Source of the DNA: Clostridiaceae bacterium
GTDB taxonomy: Bacteria > Bacillota > Clostridia > Saccharofermentanales > UBA5734
Length of the DNA: 6,207 nucleotides
NCBI GenBank assembly: GCA_012519875.1
Contig: JAAYPL010000198.1
Coordinates: 1-6,207, forward strand
Direction of reading: 5' to 3'
Made by a program: the position numbers and the translations under genes. This document shows, one piece after another, positions 1 to 5,709 of the stretch. The notes beneath the pieces are model-generated. The model was given only the letters and a program-made list of their open reading frames with translations. It had not been told where the DNA came from and ran no database searches. Positions within the stretch are counted from its first letter, which is position 1. Each line of letters begins with the position of its first letter.

Positions 1-31
1 CTGAGCGAAAGCGAAGGATCTCATGAGATTC
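1..31 (+). repeat. Dispersed palindromic repeat, copy 1 (cut by window edge)
   Basis: The window opens inside a repeat unit. It starts at CTGAGCGAAAGCGAAGGATC, continues into ATCTCATGAGAT (positions 18-29, a perfect 12-nt palindrome), and then enters the start of a second, inverted unit that breaks off after GAGATTC. The core GCGAAAGC (5-12) can form a small GC-closed hairpin. The same ATCTCATGAGAT junction joins the two halves of the copy at 5710-5766, so this is the remains of a head-to-head composite. No reading frame crosses it. Confidence 0.75.
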
Positions 32-87
32 ATAACTTTTTTCAAAATCATCACTTGTTATCCACACCACGATAAACGAGTACCCTT

Positions 88-116
88 TGTCATCCTGAGC
101 GAAGCACAATTGTCTC
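88..116 (+). repeat. Dispersed palindromic repeat, copy 2 (damaged 3' arm)
   Basis: The unit begins TGTCATCCTGAGCGAAGC and contains GCGAAGC at 99-105, a heptamer known as an unusually stable DNA mini-hairpin. The expected 3' arm (AGGATCTC) is replaced by a diverged stretch ending in GTCTC. It lies about 100 bp upstream of pilC in a 216-bp leader that contains two other copies and no gene. Confidence 0.7.
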
Positions 117-171
117 ATATGTTGTCATAATAAGTGAATGTATATGTCATTGCCTAAAACATCCCACAATT

Positions 172-204
172 TGTCATTCTGAGAGCTTTAGCTCGAAGAA
201 TCTC
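172..204 (+). repeat. Dispersed palindromic repeat, copy 3, in the pilC leader
   Basis: This is an intact 33-nt unit from TGTCATTCTGAG to GAAGAATCTC. It folds as outer arms ATTCT (176-180) and AGAAT (197-201), a symmetric GA/GA internal loop, and inner arms GAGCT (183-187) and AGCTC (190-194). Aligned to the reverse complement of copy 4 (1906-1938), it differs at only three positions. Two of those are paired with each other in the inner stem (A-T here, G-C there). The pilC ribosome binding site begins 1 nt after the end of the repeat. Confidence 0.85.
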
Positions 205-205
205 A

Positions 206-211
206 AGGAGG
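206..211 (+). promoter_or_regulatory. Ribosome binding site of pilC, abutting a repeat
   Basis: AGGAGG lies 5 nt upstream of the ATG at 217, a near-ideal Shine-Dalgarno site that fixes the pilC start. It directly follows repeat copy 3. AGGAGGACA (206-214) is complementary at 8 of 9 positions to the TGTCATCCT start of copy 2 (88-96). With one G-U wobble it is similarly complementary to TGTCATTCT of copy 3 (172-180), so masking of the site by the leader is physically possible. That regulatory role is inference only. Confidence 0.85.
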
Positions 212-216
212 ACAAA

Positions 217-1419
217 ATGATTTCATATAAATGCAGTGTTATCGATACATTTGGTAAGAAATGCAATATTTCGCACACCGGGAATTCCCGAAAAGAAGTA
301 ATTGATTTATTGAAGCTGCAAAAATATACAGTTGTGGAGGTAAAACATAAACATACCCCATATCCGGAAGGAATAATTCCAAGAAGAGTTAAATCAAAGG
401 AATTAGCCCTATGCTGCAAACAGATACATGCTATGCTGAAATCTGGCGTAACTTTTGCAAATGCTTTGGAGATATTAAAGTACCAAACTGAAAACAAGAG
501 ATTACGTGAATACATAAGGTCAATGCACGAGGACCTGCAGAAGGGACGTACATTTTCGGAGACATTGAAGCAGAGAAAGGGTGTATTCCCGGATATTTTC
601 GTCAGCATGGCTGAAGCCGGTGAATTAAGCGGCAATATGGATGTAATTATGGACAGGCTCTCAAGGCATTATGAAAAAGAATATAAAACAGAAAACAAAA
701 TAAAATCGGCAATGATTTATCCCATCATTCTATCGGTTGTGTGTACTGTTGTAGTTTTATTTCTAATAACAACTATAATGCCTACTTTTGTTGAAATGTA
801 TATGTCTTCCGGAGTTACTCTTCCATGGTTGACAAGGGTATTAATCAGTTTTAGCAACTACCTAAAACAATATTGGTATTTATTTATATTAGGAATTATA
901 AGTTTAGTGTGCAGCCTTTCTTACGTTTTTAAGATACCTAATATAAGAATAAAAAAGGATTACATAAAACTGAAAATTCCACTATTAAAAAAGCTTATCA
1001 TAAAGGTTGCAGCTTCGAGATTTTCAAGAACCTTGGCAACTTTGACAGGCAGCGGAGTTTCACTGCTGAGTGCATTGGATACCGTATCAGGGGTGACAGA
1101 AAACCTTTATGTGGGCCAAAAAATATTAGAAATGAAAGAAGATGTCAGAAGGGGCTTGCCTCTTTCCGTCTTGCTGCAAAACCAGGGGATTTTCCCTCCT
1201 CTAGTCTGCCACATGGTTAAAATAGGAGAAGATTCCGGTTCCCTGGAAGAGATGTTGGACAAGGCGGCTGATTTTCAGGATGAAGAGATTGATACGGCTA
1301 TTTCACGACTCACAACTTTGATAGAACCGGTTATGATAGTAATTATGGCGATTATAATAGGTTTTATAGTTTTGTCAATGGTTATGCCCATGTTTGAAAT
1401 GGTTAAAACTGTTAAGTGA
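217..1419 (+). CDS. pilC: Type IV pilus inner-membrane platform protein PilC (GspF family)
   Basis: This 400-aa polytopic membrane protein is the platform on which the assembly ATPase is expected to act when pilin subunits are extracted from the membrane. Two T2SSF-type repeats are visible. The first, about residues 63-188, contains KQIHAMLKSGVTFANALEIL and the hallmark SMAEAGELSG (130-139). The second, about 267-392, contains SRFSRTLATLTGSGVSLLSA and MVKIGEDSGSLEEML (333-347). Predicted membrane spans are at about 165-188, 219-238 and 371-392, the last ending in the family-typical PMFEM. IPLLKKL (254-260) matches the family's conserved IPLLG-like turn. The length is normal for PilC/GspF. The N-terminal ~60 residues are the usual variable lead-in. 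The start is set by AGGAGG 5 nt upstream. No promoter was recognised in the 216-bp leader, so transcription may begin outside the window, perhaps upstream of pilB/pilT. The family is certain; T4P rather than T2SS or competence use is inferred from the neighbours. Confidence 0.96.
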   Translation: MISYKCSVIDTFGKKCNISHTGNSRKEVIDLLKLQKYTVVEVKHKHTPYPEGIIPRRVKSKELALCCKQIHAMLKSGVTFANALEILKYQTENKRLREYIRSMHEDLQKGRTFSETLKQRKGVFPDIFVSMAEAGELSGNMDVIMDRLSRHYEKEYKTENKIKSAMIYPIILSVVCTVVVLFLITTIMPTFVEMYMSSGVTLPWLTRVLISFSNYLKQYWYLFILGIISLVCSLSYVFKIPNIRIKKDYIKLKIPLLKKLIIKVAASRFSRTLATLTGSGVSLLSALDTVSGVTENLYVGQKILEMKEDVRRGLPLSVLLQNQGIFPPLVCHMVKIGEDSGSLEEMLDKAADFQDEEIDTAISRLTTLIEPVMIVIMAIIIGFIVLSMVMPMFEMVKTVK

Positions 1420-1421
1420 GA

Positions 1422-1445
1422 ATAAAATTCTTAAAAGAATTTTAT
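1422..1445 (+). other. Perfect 11-bp inverted repeat (stem-loop) between pilC and the pilin
   Basis: ATAAAATTCTT (1422-1432) is followed by AA and then its exact reverse complement AAGAATTTTAT (1435-1445). The hairpin starts 3 nt after the pilC stop codon and ends 13 nt before the pilin ribosome binding site. It is AT-rich and not followed by a T-run, so it is not a typical rho-independent terminator. It could be an mRNA processing or stability element that lets pilin be expressed above pilC, or a protein-binding dyad. It overlaps the in-frame ATG at 1444, which argues against that codon as the pilin start. Confidence 0.8.
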
Positions 1446-1458
1446 GAATATAAGAAAA

Positions 1459-1464
1459 GGGGAG
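1459..1464 (+). promoter_or_regulatory. Ribosome binding site that fixes the pilin start at 1471
   Basis: GGGGAG lies 6 nt upstream of the ATG at 1471. The in-frame ATG at 1444, 27 nt earlier, is inside a hairpin arm and has no Shine-Dalgarno sequence. The ATG at 1489 also lacks one. The site therefore selects 1471. Confidence 0.85.
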
Positions 1465-1470
1465 TTGGAA

Positions 1471-1887
1471 ATGGTAAGAAGCATTGGTATGCTGCGTAAA
1501 AAGAGGGGGTTTACGCTGATTGAATTGATTGTGGTATTGGCAGTCCTCGCCATAATCATGGCTATTGCTATACCACAGTATGCGGGGGTAAGGGAAGATG
1601 CAAGGGTTGATGCAGATATGGCAACACTTGCAAGTATTGCTAAGTTGGCTGAGTTTGAGTATGTAAGGCAGGATCTTGAAAATTCAGGTTCAACTGAACT
1701 TGAGGATCCATCATTAAGTGTTTTGATTTCCGAAAATTTTTCTGAGGATGAACTATTCCAATCAGAAGGTTTAAAGGGTGTCGATGTTGACAGTATAGTT
1801 GTCTCATTTGATAGAGGAAAAGTAATTAGTTTTACTATTGATGAAGCAACATATTCCTATAGCGATGGAAAATTTGCACTTGATTAA
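1471..1887 (+). CDS. pilA: Type IV pilin, probable major pilin (GspG/PilA-like)
   Basis: This is a 138-aa prepilin. It has a 13-residue, strongly basic leader (ending RKKRG), a prepilin peptidase site G13/F14, and a mature N-terminus FTLIELIVVLAVLAIIMAIA. Glu5 is present and Pro22, the conserved helix-kink residue of major pilins, follows at IPQY. The mature protein is about 125 aa with an acidic, cysteine-free C-terminal half (SGSTELEDP, ENFSEDELF) and a short beta-rich tail, so it lacks the disulfide-closed D-region of proteobacterial PilA. The start was chosen by the GGGGAG site; starting at 1444 would add nine residues. It lies 51 bp after pilC behind a hairpin and is followed by a repeat hairpin. 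Its position, Pro22 and compact size suggest the shaft subunit. This is inferred, because a longer pilin could be encoded elsewhere. Confidence 0.93.
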   Translation: MVRSIGMLRKKRGFTLIELIVVLAVLAIIMAIAIPQYAGVREDARVDADMATLASIAKLAEFEYVRQDLENSGSTELEDPSLSVLISENFSEDELFQSEGLKGVDVDSIVVSFDRGKVISFTIDEATYSYSDGKFALD

Positions 1888-1905
1888 GATTAAAATCCAT
1901 AAGAT

Positions 1906-1938
1906 GAGATTCTTCGGGCTGAAGCCCTCAGAATGACA
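1906..1938 (-). repeat. Dispersed palindromic repeat, copy 4, just after the pilin gene
   Basis: This is an intact 33-nt unit in the inverted orientation, from GAGATTCTTC to CAGAATGACA. It folds as outer arms ATTCT (1909-1913) and AGAAT (1930-1934) and inner arms GGGCT (1916-1920) and AGCCC (1923-1927), separated by a symmetric TC/TC internal loop. It begins 18 nt after the pilin stop. It could act like a REP element, protecting the 3' end of pilin mRNA from exonucleases. No T-run follows, so it is not a canonical terminator. Confidence 0.85.
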
Positions 1939-1959
1939 AGACCTATAGATGTTAAAAAT

Positions 1960-1977
1960 GGTCATTATGGTCATTAT
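1960..1977 (+). repeat. 9-bp tandem duplication GGTCATTAT x2
   Basis: GGTCATTAT occurs twice head to tail (1960-1968 and 1969-1977), followed by a diverged GGACATCCT. It contains the GTCAT motif found at the repeat-unit ends and sits between two repeat copies, so it may be slippage or debris from repeat insertion. No function can be assigned. Confidence 0.6.
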
Positions 1978-2004
1978 GGACATCCTATATATAAGGAATC
2001 TCAT
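1978..2004 (+). repeat. Probable decayed repeat, copy 5, in the pilMN leader
   Basis: GGACATCCT, a 7-nt ATATATA core, then AGGAATCTCAT resembles a repeat unit (TGTCATCCT ... AGGATCTCAT) whose GC-rich core has been lost. TCCT (1983-1986) and AGGA (1994-1997) can still pair. As at pilC, the terminal GAATCTCA is followed almost at once by an AGGAG ribosome binding site (2007-2011). The match is short, so chance similarity is possible. Confidence 0.4.
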
Positions 2005-2018
2005 ATAGGAGTGATATT

Positions 2019-3506
2019 ATGGCAATGTTTTTATCCTTAGAAATTAATAATAGTATTAAAATCATCGAAGCATCGAAGAAGGGTATAACATTGTCTGTTT
2101 TAAGTTGTATGACCATTGACGGTTCCTGTGTAATGGACGGGAGAATCCTTGACATGGACAGGACCGTCAATGTGATTAATGAGGCATTAAATAATAAAGG
2201 AATAAAAACCGGAAAGGCAATATTTATTATCAATTCGAGCCGGATTATGATTAGAAGGATTAAGCTACCCTTGCTAAAGAAGAAACAAGAAATATTGTCC
2301 ATGCTTCAAATTGAGTTGCAGCAAGAGGTAAGGACAGATTTAAGCAAGTATATGATATTGTATGATGTTGCGGACATTACAAAGGATAAAAAAATAGCAT
2401 ATGCTCAATATGTTGCGTATTGCGTTCCGGAAGAGTTAGTCAATGACTGCCATGAACTTGCGGTAAGGTTAAAGTTAAAATCATTGAAAATTAACATTGT
2501 CCCTGTATGCATCAATGAATTATATAAAAACAAATTTATGATTAATGGTTTTGCTTTGAATAAAAGGGGAATTGTAGCTTTTGTCAATGTGGATGAAAAC
2601 TCTGTTTCTTTTTCTGCTGTAAATAATGGGATTTGCGATTTTCAGATAATATCGGAACCTATGATAAATTTCTATGAAAAGGAAACAGAGTCACTTTCTT
2701 TTGATAGGAGCTTTGTTATTTCTCAAATAATAAAGCAAATACGGCACTATTATTCTGTAACCGGAAACAGGTCAATAGATAATATTTATATATATGGCAT
2801 TAATAATGAGAAAGTCAATGAAGAAATAAACAGCATCTTAAGTATAAAAAGTGAAGTAATAGGAAGCATCTCATGTTTGCCGGAAGAAAGCTCGCCTGAT
2901 GGTTTTGAACTGAGAAAATTCTTTAATAATATCATAGTTTTGTTTTCCGATAACAAAGACCTGGCTAAAAACACAAATACAAAAATTAAGATTAAGAAAG
3001 GATTTGCTTATGCTGCGATTATTTCCATAATTGCAGCGGCATCATCACTTTTATTAGGATTTATCAATACCAGAGTTGCCGTGAAAGATGAAATGGCAAA
3101 AATGACGTCATATATCGATGATGCGGAAAACTACGAAACTTACAGGGAGATTGAGGACATAAAAAGTGAATCGGAATATTTGAAGCAATATTTAAGCAGG
3201 GTGGAAGAACTTATGCTTGAAATAGAGCAAAATGATTATATTGATACAAGCATCATTAGAGAAATCCACAGATTGAAACCGATTGAAACAAAGATAGCAT
3301 CAATTCATTCCGACAAGGAAGGGATACAGCTCTTGTGTCTTTCTCCTTCTATGAGTGAGGCTGCCTTGTTTTTTTCTGACTTAAGAGGATTTGACCGGGT
3401 GGGAAAAGCCTATATGTCCTCTATTCAGTCAAAAACCGGTCAATCCTTTTCATATTCCATAGTATTAAAGCTCAAGGATGTGATTGATAATGAAGAAGAG
3501 TTTTAA
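2019..3506 (+). CDS. pilM: PilM-PilN fusion protein, GspL-like architecture
   Basis: This 495-aa protein joins two parts that are usually separate in T4P systems. Residues 1 to about 315 resemble the actin-like PilM cytoplasmic domain: an N-terminal SLEINNSIKIIEA strand-turn-strand, IKLPLLKKKQEILSMLQIEL (81-100), PEELVNDCHELAVRLKLKSL (137-156), and a late IRHYYSVTG ... IDNIYIYGI segment. A basic stretch (KIKIKK, 322-327) leads into one membrane helix (about 328-349), a charged coiled coil (about 351-403) and a C-terminal alpha/beta domain (about 405-490), the layout of PilN. A single chain with this order is the layout of GspL in type II secretion. The start is ATG 2019, with AGGAG at 2007-2011 (7-nt spacing). 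The usual Asp/Gly phosphate-binding positions look degenerate (SLEINN instead of a GIDIGS-type loop; FVNVDENS instead of VDIGA). It overlaps the next gene by 17 nt. It should link the cytoplasmic ATPase/PilC complex to PilO outside the membrane. Confidence 0.85.
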   Translation: MAMFLSLEINNSIKIIEASKKGITLSVLSCMTIDGSCVMDGRILDMDRTVNVINEALNNKGIKTGKAIFIINSSRIMIRRIKLPLLKKKQEILSMLQIELQQEVRTDLSKYMILYDVADITKDKKIAYAQYVAYCVPEELVNDCHELAVRLKLKSLKINIVPVCINELYKNKFMINGFALNKRGIVAFVNVDENSVSFSAVNNGICDFQIISEPMINFYEKETESLSFDRSFVISQIIKQIRHYYSVTGNRSIDNIYIYGINNEKVNEEINSILSIKSEVIGSISCLPEESSPDGFELRKFFNNIIVLFSDNKDLAKNTNTKIKIKKGFAYAAIISIIAAASSLLLGFINTRVAVKDEMAKMTSYIDDAENYETYREIEDIKSESEYLKQYLSRVEELMLEIEQNDYIDTSIIREIHRLKPIETKIASIHSDKEGIQLLCLSPSMSEAALFFSDLRGFDRVGKAYMSSIQSKTGQSFSYSIVLKLKDVIDNEEEF

Positions 3507-4047
3507 ACATAAACCATTGATTTATATAGTTTTTATCGGAATAATTGTTTTTATGATAACCTTAGACCCTTTTAATCTGTCCTCAACATTGTCGGTAGGA
3601 CATGCATACGGAAACATTTATTATGAATACGAAAATATGAACATGGATATAAAAATGAAAGACAAACATGAAGAATATAAAAATAATCTTCTAAAGAAGG
3701 TTAATGAATTTAATATAGATACCGAAATCTTCCATGATGAAATCATCAATGAATTAAACGCAATATCAAAGAGAAACAGAATAGAATTAAGCTCAATCAA
3801 GTTCAGTGAGATCATGCCATGCCTTTCGGACAAAGCCGGTATATGCATGAAGGTTACAACGGAGTTTGATAGCGAGCTCAATGACATGCTTAACTTTACG
3901 GATGATGTAAAAAACAGTGAATTAATGATTTCAGTCGAGAATGTAAGTGCTTTGACAATAGAAAAGGGGATTCATGCATCCATTGATTTGATGGTCTATG
4001 CTCTGCCCTTGATGCCGGGAGATGTCAATGAAGAGGTTTATCAATAA
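3490..4047 (+). CDS. pilO: PilO-like bitopic pilus assembly protein
   Basis: This protein is 185 aa from ATG 3490. It has a short basic N-terminus (KKSFKHK), one membrane helix at about residues 9-25, a charged, probably coiled-coil stretch (about 44-93, EYENMNMDIKMKDKHEEYK), and a C-terminal alpha/beta region ending in VEN..ALTIEKGIHASIDLMVY. This is the topology and size of PilO/GspM, which pairs with PilN/GspL on the outer face of the membrane. The gene follows the PilN part of the fusion with a 17-nt overlap, implying translational coupling. AGGA (3475-3478) is 11 nt from ATG 3490 but 5 nt from an in-frame TTG at 3484 that would add two residues, so the start is ambiguous. The sequence is divergent and the call rests on topology and position more than on motifs. 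Confidence 0.75.
   Translation: MKKSFKHKPLIYIVFIGIIVFMITLDPFNLSSTLSVGHAYGNIYYEYENMNMDIKMKDKHEEYKNNLLKKVNEFNIDTEIFHDEIINELNAISKRNRIELSSIKFSEIMPCLSDKAGICMKVTTEFDSELNDMLNFTDDVKNSELMISVENVSALTIEKGIHASIDLMVYALPLMPGDVNEEVYQ
4017..4021 (+). promoter_or_regulatory. Ribosome binding site that selects the ATG at 4028
   Basis: GGGAG directly touches an in-frame ATG at 4022, which is too close to be used, and is 6 nt from the next ATG at 4028. The later codon is therefore the likely start, giving a leader of nine residues ending in NNQG. Confidence 0.75.
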
Positions 4048-4411
4048 CCAGGGACTAACCTTAGTAGAAATAATTATCACCTTGGGATTGCTCGGAGCCC
4101 TGATAGGTCCTTTGATGAATTTAGTGGTTGTATCTCAAATTATGAACTCAGCAGGTGAAAATGAAACAAGACTATTTCAAGTTGCGCAATATTATATGGA
4201 AGAAACACGGTCAATGGACGAAATCGATATGGAGCTTTTCCTTTATAACAGTGAGAAAAACAACTATGAGAGATATATTTCAGACGCCTTGGATGATTAC
4301 AGCATTGAAATAAGACTAATCCCTGCCAGATACGGAATGCATTATATTGAAGTTGATGTTATAAAAGATTATGAAACAGTTTACGCCTTAAAAGGAAGTA
4401 TCATCTTGTAA
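4028..4411 (+). CDS. Minor prepilin, GspI/PilV-like
   Basis: This 127-aa prepilin has leader MKRFINNQG, cleavage after Gly9 and mature N-terminus LTLVEIIITLGLLGALIGPL. Glu5 is present, residue 1 is Leu, and a Pro sits at mature position 19. After the hydrophobic helix, SQIMNSAGENETRLFQVAQYYMEETRSM resembles the helix of GspI/PilV proteins, where an Ala-Gln...Met-Glu-Glu pattern recurs. The C-terminal region is a small beta-rich domain (YSIEIRLIPARYGMHYIEVDV) without cysteines. The first 20 nt overlap the end of the PilO-like gene, so expression is coupled to the assembly platform. The expected role is a minor subunit of the priming or tip complex with the J, K and H-like prepilins downstream. 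The prepilin class is certain; GspI/PilV is a fair family guess. Confidence 0.85.
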   Translation: MKRFINNQGLTLVEIIITLGLLGALIGPLMNLVVVSQIMNSAGENETRLFQVAQYYMEETRSMDEIDMELFLYNSEKNNYERYISDALDDYSIEIRLIPARYGMHYIEVDVIKDYETVYALKGSIIL

Positions 4412-4531
4412 TAGGAGTAAAACAGTAAAGTTTTTAGGTTGAATAATCTGTTTTTAAAAATGCGTTTTCAAAAAATTATTAACACATTAATTGAAATTTT
4501 GAGCAAATAGGTTTGTCAACTACTATAAATA

Positions 4532-4555
4532 TCCTTGCTTCTGCTCAGGATGACA
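4532..4555 (-). repeat. Dispersed palindromic repeat, copy 6
   Basis: On the minus strand this reads TGTCATCCTGAGCAGAAGC and then AAGGA. The outer arms of this short class (ATCCT paired with AGGAT, the latter ending at 4531) are intact, and the core is GCAGAAGC in place of GCGAAGC. It lies about 70 nt upstream of the PilX-like gene. Confidence 0.75.
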
Positions 4556-4558
4556 ACC

Positions 4559-4572
4559 TGAGATATATCTCA
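4559..4572. repeat. 14-nt perfect palindrome TGAGATATATCTCA
   Basis: The sequence is its own reverse complement and lies 3 nt after repeat copy 6. Its GAGAT/ATCTC arms match the inner ends of the repeat units, so it may be a rearranged form of the ATCTCATGAGAT junction seen at 18-29 and 5733-5744. It could also be a binding site for a dimeric regulator upstream of the PilX-like gene; nothing here distinguishes the two. Confidence 0.65.
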
Positions 4573-4624
4573 AAAGCCTGAGACCAGTAGCTGTTATTGG
4601 GGGTGACAGACAAACAGAAGTCAT

Positions 4625-5170
4625 ATGAATAATAAAGGTTCCACTTTAATTATTTTAGTTATTGTAATTGCTCTTGTAATTGTTTTGGGATTATCCGTTA
4701 TAAATACTACAGTTAATCATTATGAAATAAAAAAGTTCAGCATTGATTCAAAAGAATCCTTTTATATCTCTGAAACAGGAATAAATGAAGCCTATGTGAG
4801 AACGTGTGATTTAATAAACGAATCAATCGAGGCAGCCATGCAGACGGCGGAAGATTATTTATCTGTTGATCCTTCGGACAAAGCCGAAGCTGAGAACATC
4901 TTTACCGTAAATTACATGATGCAAATAAGCTCAAGTATTGATGACAGTATTGAAACCAGGACAAATCCTTCCGTAAAAATATGGAATGAGAATTTGGCTT
5001 TTGCTGATAACACGTTAACGGTGATACTAAAATCCTCTTATATAAATGAAAATAAGGTTTATCAGATTACAGGAGCGGAGGTTGTCATAAGTGTGCCGGA
5101 CTATGAGGAAGTCTCCGCCGGCAGCTATGATGTAAGAAATTATATAAAAATTCAGAATTGGAACAGTTAA
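4625..5170 (+). CDS. Minor prepilin, PilX/GspK-like, lacking Glu5
   Basis: This 181-aa protein has the short leader MNNKG, a predicted cleavage after Gly5 and a hydrophobic helix STLIILVIVIALVIVLGLSV. Mature residue 1 is Ser and residue 5 is Ile, so the Glu5 of ordinary pilins is missing. The position after the helix (NTTVNHYEIKKFSIDSKESFYISETGINEA) fits the PilX N-terminal family, where an Ala/Ser-Glu-x-Gly-like turn follows a long helix. Lack of Glu5 is typical of GspK, the tip pseudopilin, but the length is far below that of GspK and close to that of PilX. The start is ATG 4625, since a TGA in the same frame at 4604-4606 rules out anything earlier. The ribosome binding site is weak (AGAAG, 4616-4620). 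It stops 1 nt before the next start codon. The likely role is the tip-most subunit of a priming complex. Confidence 0.78.
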   Translation: MNNKGSTLIILVIVIALVIVLGLSVINTTVNHYEIKKFSIDSKESFYISETGINEAYVRTCDLINESIEAAMQTAEDYLSVDPSDKAEAENIFTVNYMMQISSSIDDSIETRTNPSVKIWNENLAFADNTLTVILKSSYINENKVYQITGAEVVISVPDYEEVSAGSYDVRNYIKIQNWNS

Positions 5171-5171
5171 T

Positions 5172-5699
5172 ATGAGAAACAAGGGTTTTACCATGCTTGA
5201 GCTTTTGGTATCATTGGGGATATCCTCTCTTGTTGTGGGATTAATTCTTTCATTTTTCACTAATGATTACAGACTGTATAAATCGGTAAGAAATGATACG
5301 GAGCTGCAATTTCAAGCGAATTATATATTAGATTTCATATCGGAAAAGGTCATAGACTCAAGCTGCATGACTTTAGCAAAGAATTACACAGATATTTATT
5401 CCATGACAACCGTAAGAAGCACAGGAAGAGAATATCCGATAAACAAGGTTGCTTTTAAATATGGAAGCGATAGTGAAAATTATGTTTTTCATATAGTAAA
5501 TACTATTGCTCGGTATGGGAAGGGAGTAAAAGATATGACACCTACCGTTGAGTTTGGGAATTATGTTAAGGGAATGTATTTATCAGTATTAAGGGATGAG
5601 AGTTTTCAAAATACAAAGGTAGTAAAGCTAAGAATCATCATGGAAAAGGGTGGACAACAGTATGAGGCTTCTCAGACAGTTTATATGAGAAACAACTGA
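5172..5699 (+). CDS. Minor prepilin, GspJ/PilW-like
   Basis: This 175-aa prepilin has leader MRNKG, cleavage before Phe6, and mature FTMLELLVSLGISSLVVGLI with Glu5. The segment after the helix (NDYRLYKSVRNDTELQFQANYILDFISEKVID) matches the GspJ/PilW pattern, in which an Arg/Gln-rich helix leads into a larger beta domain. The rest alternates strands (INKVAFKYGS, NYVFHIVNTIARYG, TKVVKLRIIMEKG) and ends QTVYMRNN. It begins 1 nt after the PilX-like stop codon and has only a poor Shine-Dalgarno (GGA at 5160-5162), so it probably depends on translational coupling. The expected partners are the I-, K- and H-like prepilins. The prepilin class is certain and the J/W family is likely. Confidence 0.85.
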   Translation: MRNKGFTMLELLVSLGISSLVVGLILSFFTNDYRLYKSVRNDTELQFQANYILDFISEKVIDSSCMTLAKNYTDIYSMTTVRSTGREYPINKVAFKYGSDSENYVFHIVNTIARYGKGVKDMTPTVEFGNYVKGMYLSVLRDESFQNTKVVKLRIIMEKGGQQYEASQTVYMRNN

Positions 5700-5709
5700 G
5701 ATTTTTTAG

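Larger units (their letters stand above)
4412..4624. other. 213-bp intergenic gap with repeat remnants and an unused Shine-Dalgarno-like site
   Basis: This gap breaks an otherwise overlapping gene series. It begins 2 nt after the upstream stop codon with AGGAG (4413-4417), which has no start codon at a usable distance. An AT-rich stretch follows, then a repeat copy (4532-4555) and a palindrome (4559-4572). No convincing gene was found. A weak promoter-like pair (TTGAGC 4499-4504, 16 bp, TACTAT 4521-4526) is present but not strong enough to call. The gap may have been opened by repeat insertion. Confidence 0.6.

Noticed and set aside
1..204. Possible CRISPR-like array from the three repeat copies upstream of pilC
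   Set aside because: Copies differ in sequence, length and spacing, occur in both orientations through the window, and no Cas gene is present.
174..635. A 153-codon open frame on the minus strand opposite the start of pilC
   Set aside because: It overlaps a well-supported PilC frame, has no recognisable domain or ribosome binding site, and runs into the repeat. It is a shadow of the real gene; other antisense frames in the window were dropped for the same reason.
1444..1470. Earlier in-frame ATG for the pilin, giving a nine-residue longer leader
   Set aside because: It lies inside a hairpin arm with no Shine-Dalgarno sequence, whereas the ATG at 1471 has GGGGAG at ideal spacing.
1906..1938. 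Repeat hairpin as a rho-independent terminator after the pilin
   Set aside because: No T-run follows the stem and the downstream gene seems to belong to the same operon. A partial attenuating or stabilising effect remains possible.
4439..4510. 24-codon frame starting with TTG (LNNLFLKMRF...)
   Set aside because: It is short and AT-rich, lacks a good ribosome binding site at usable distance, and has no prepilin or other motif. It is expected by chance.
4499..4529. Promoter-like TTGAGC with TACTAT (16 bp) before the PilX-like gene
   Set aside because: Only partial matches to both boxes in very AT-rich sequence, where such pairs are common by chance.
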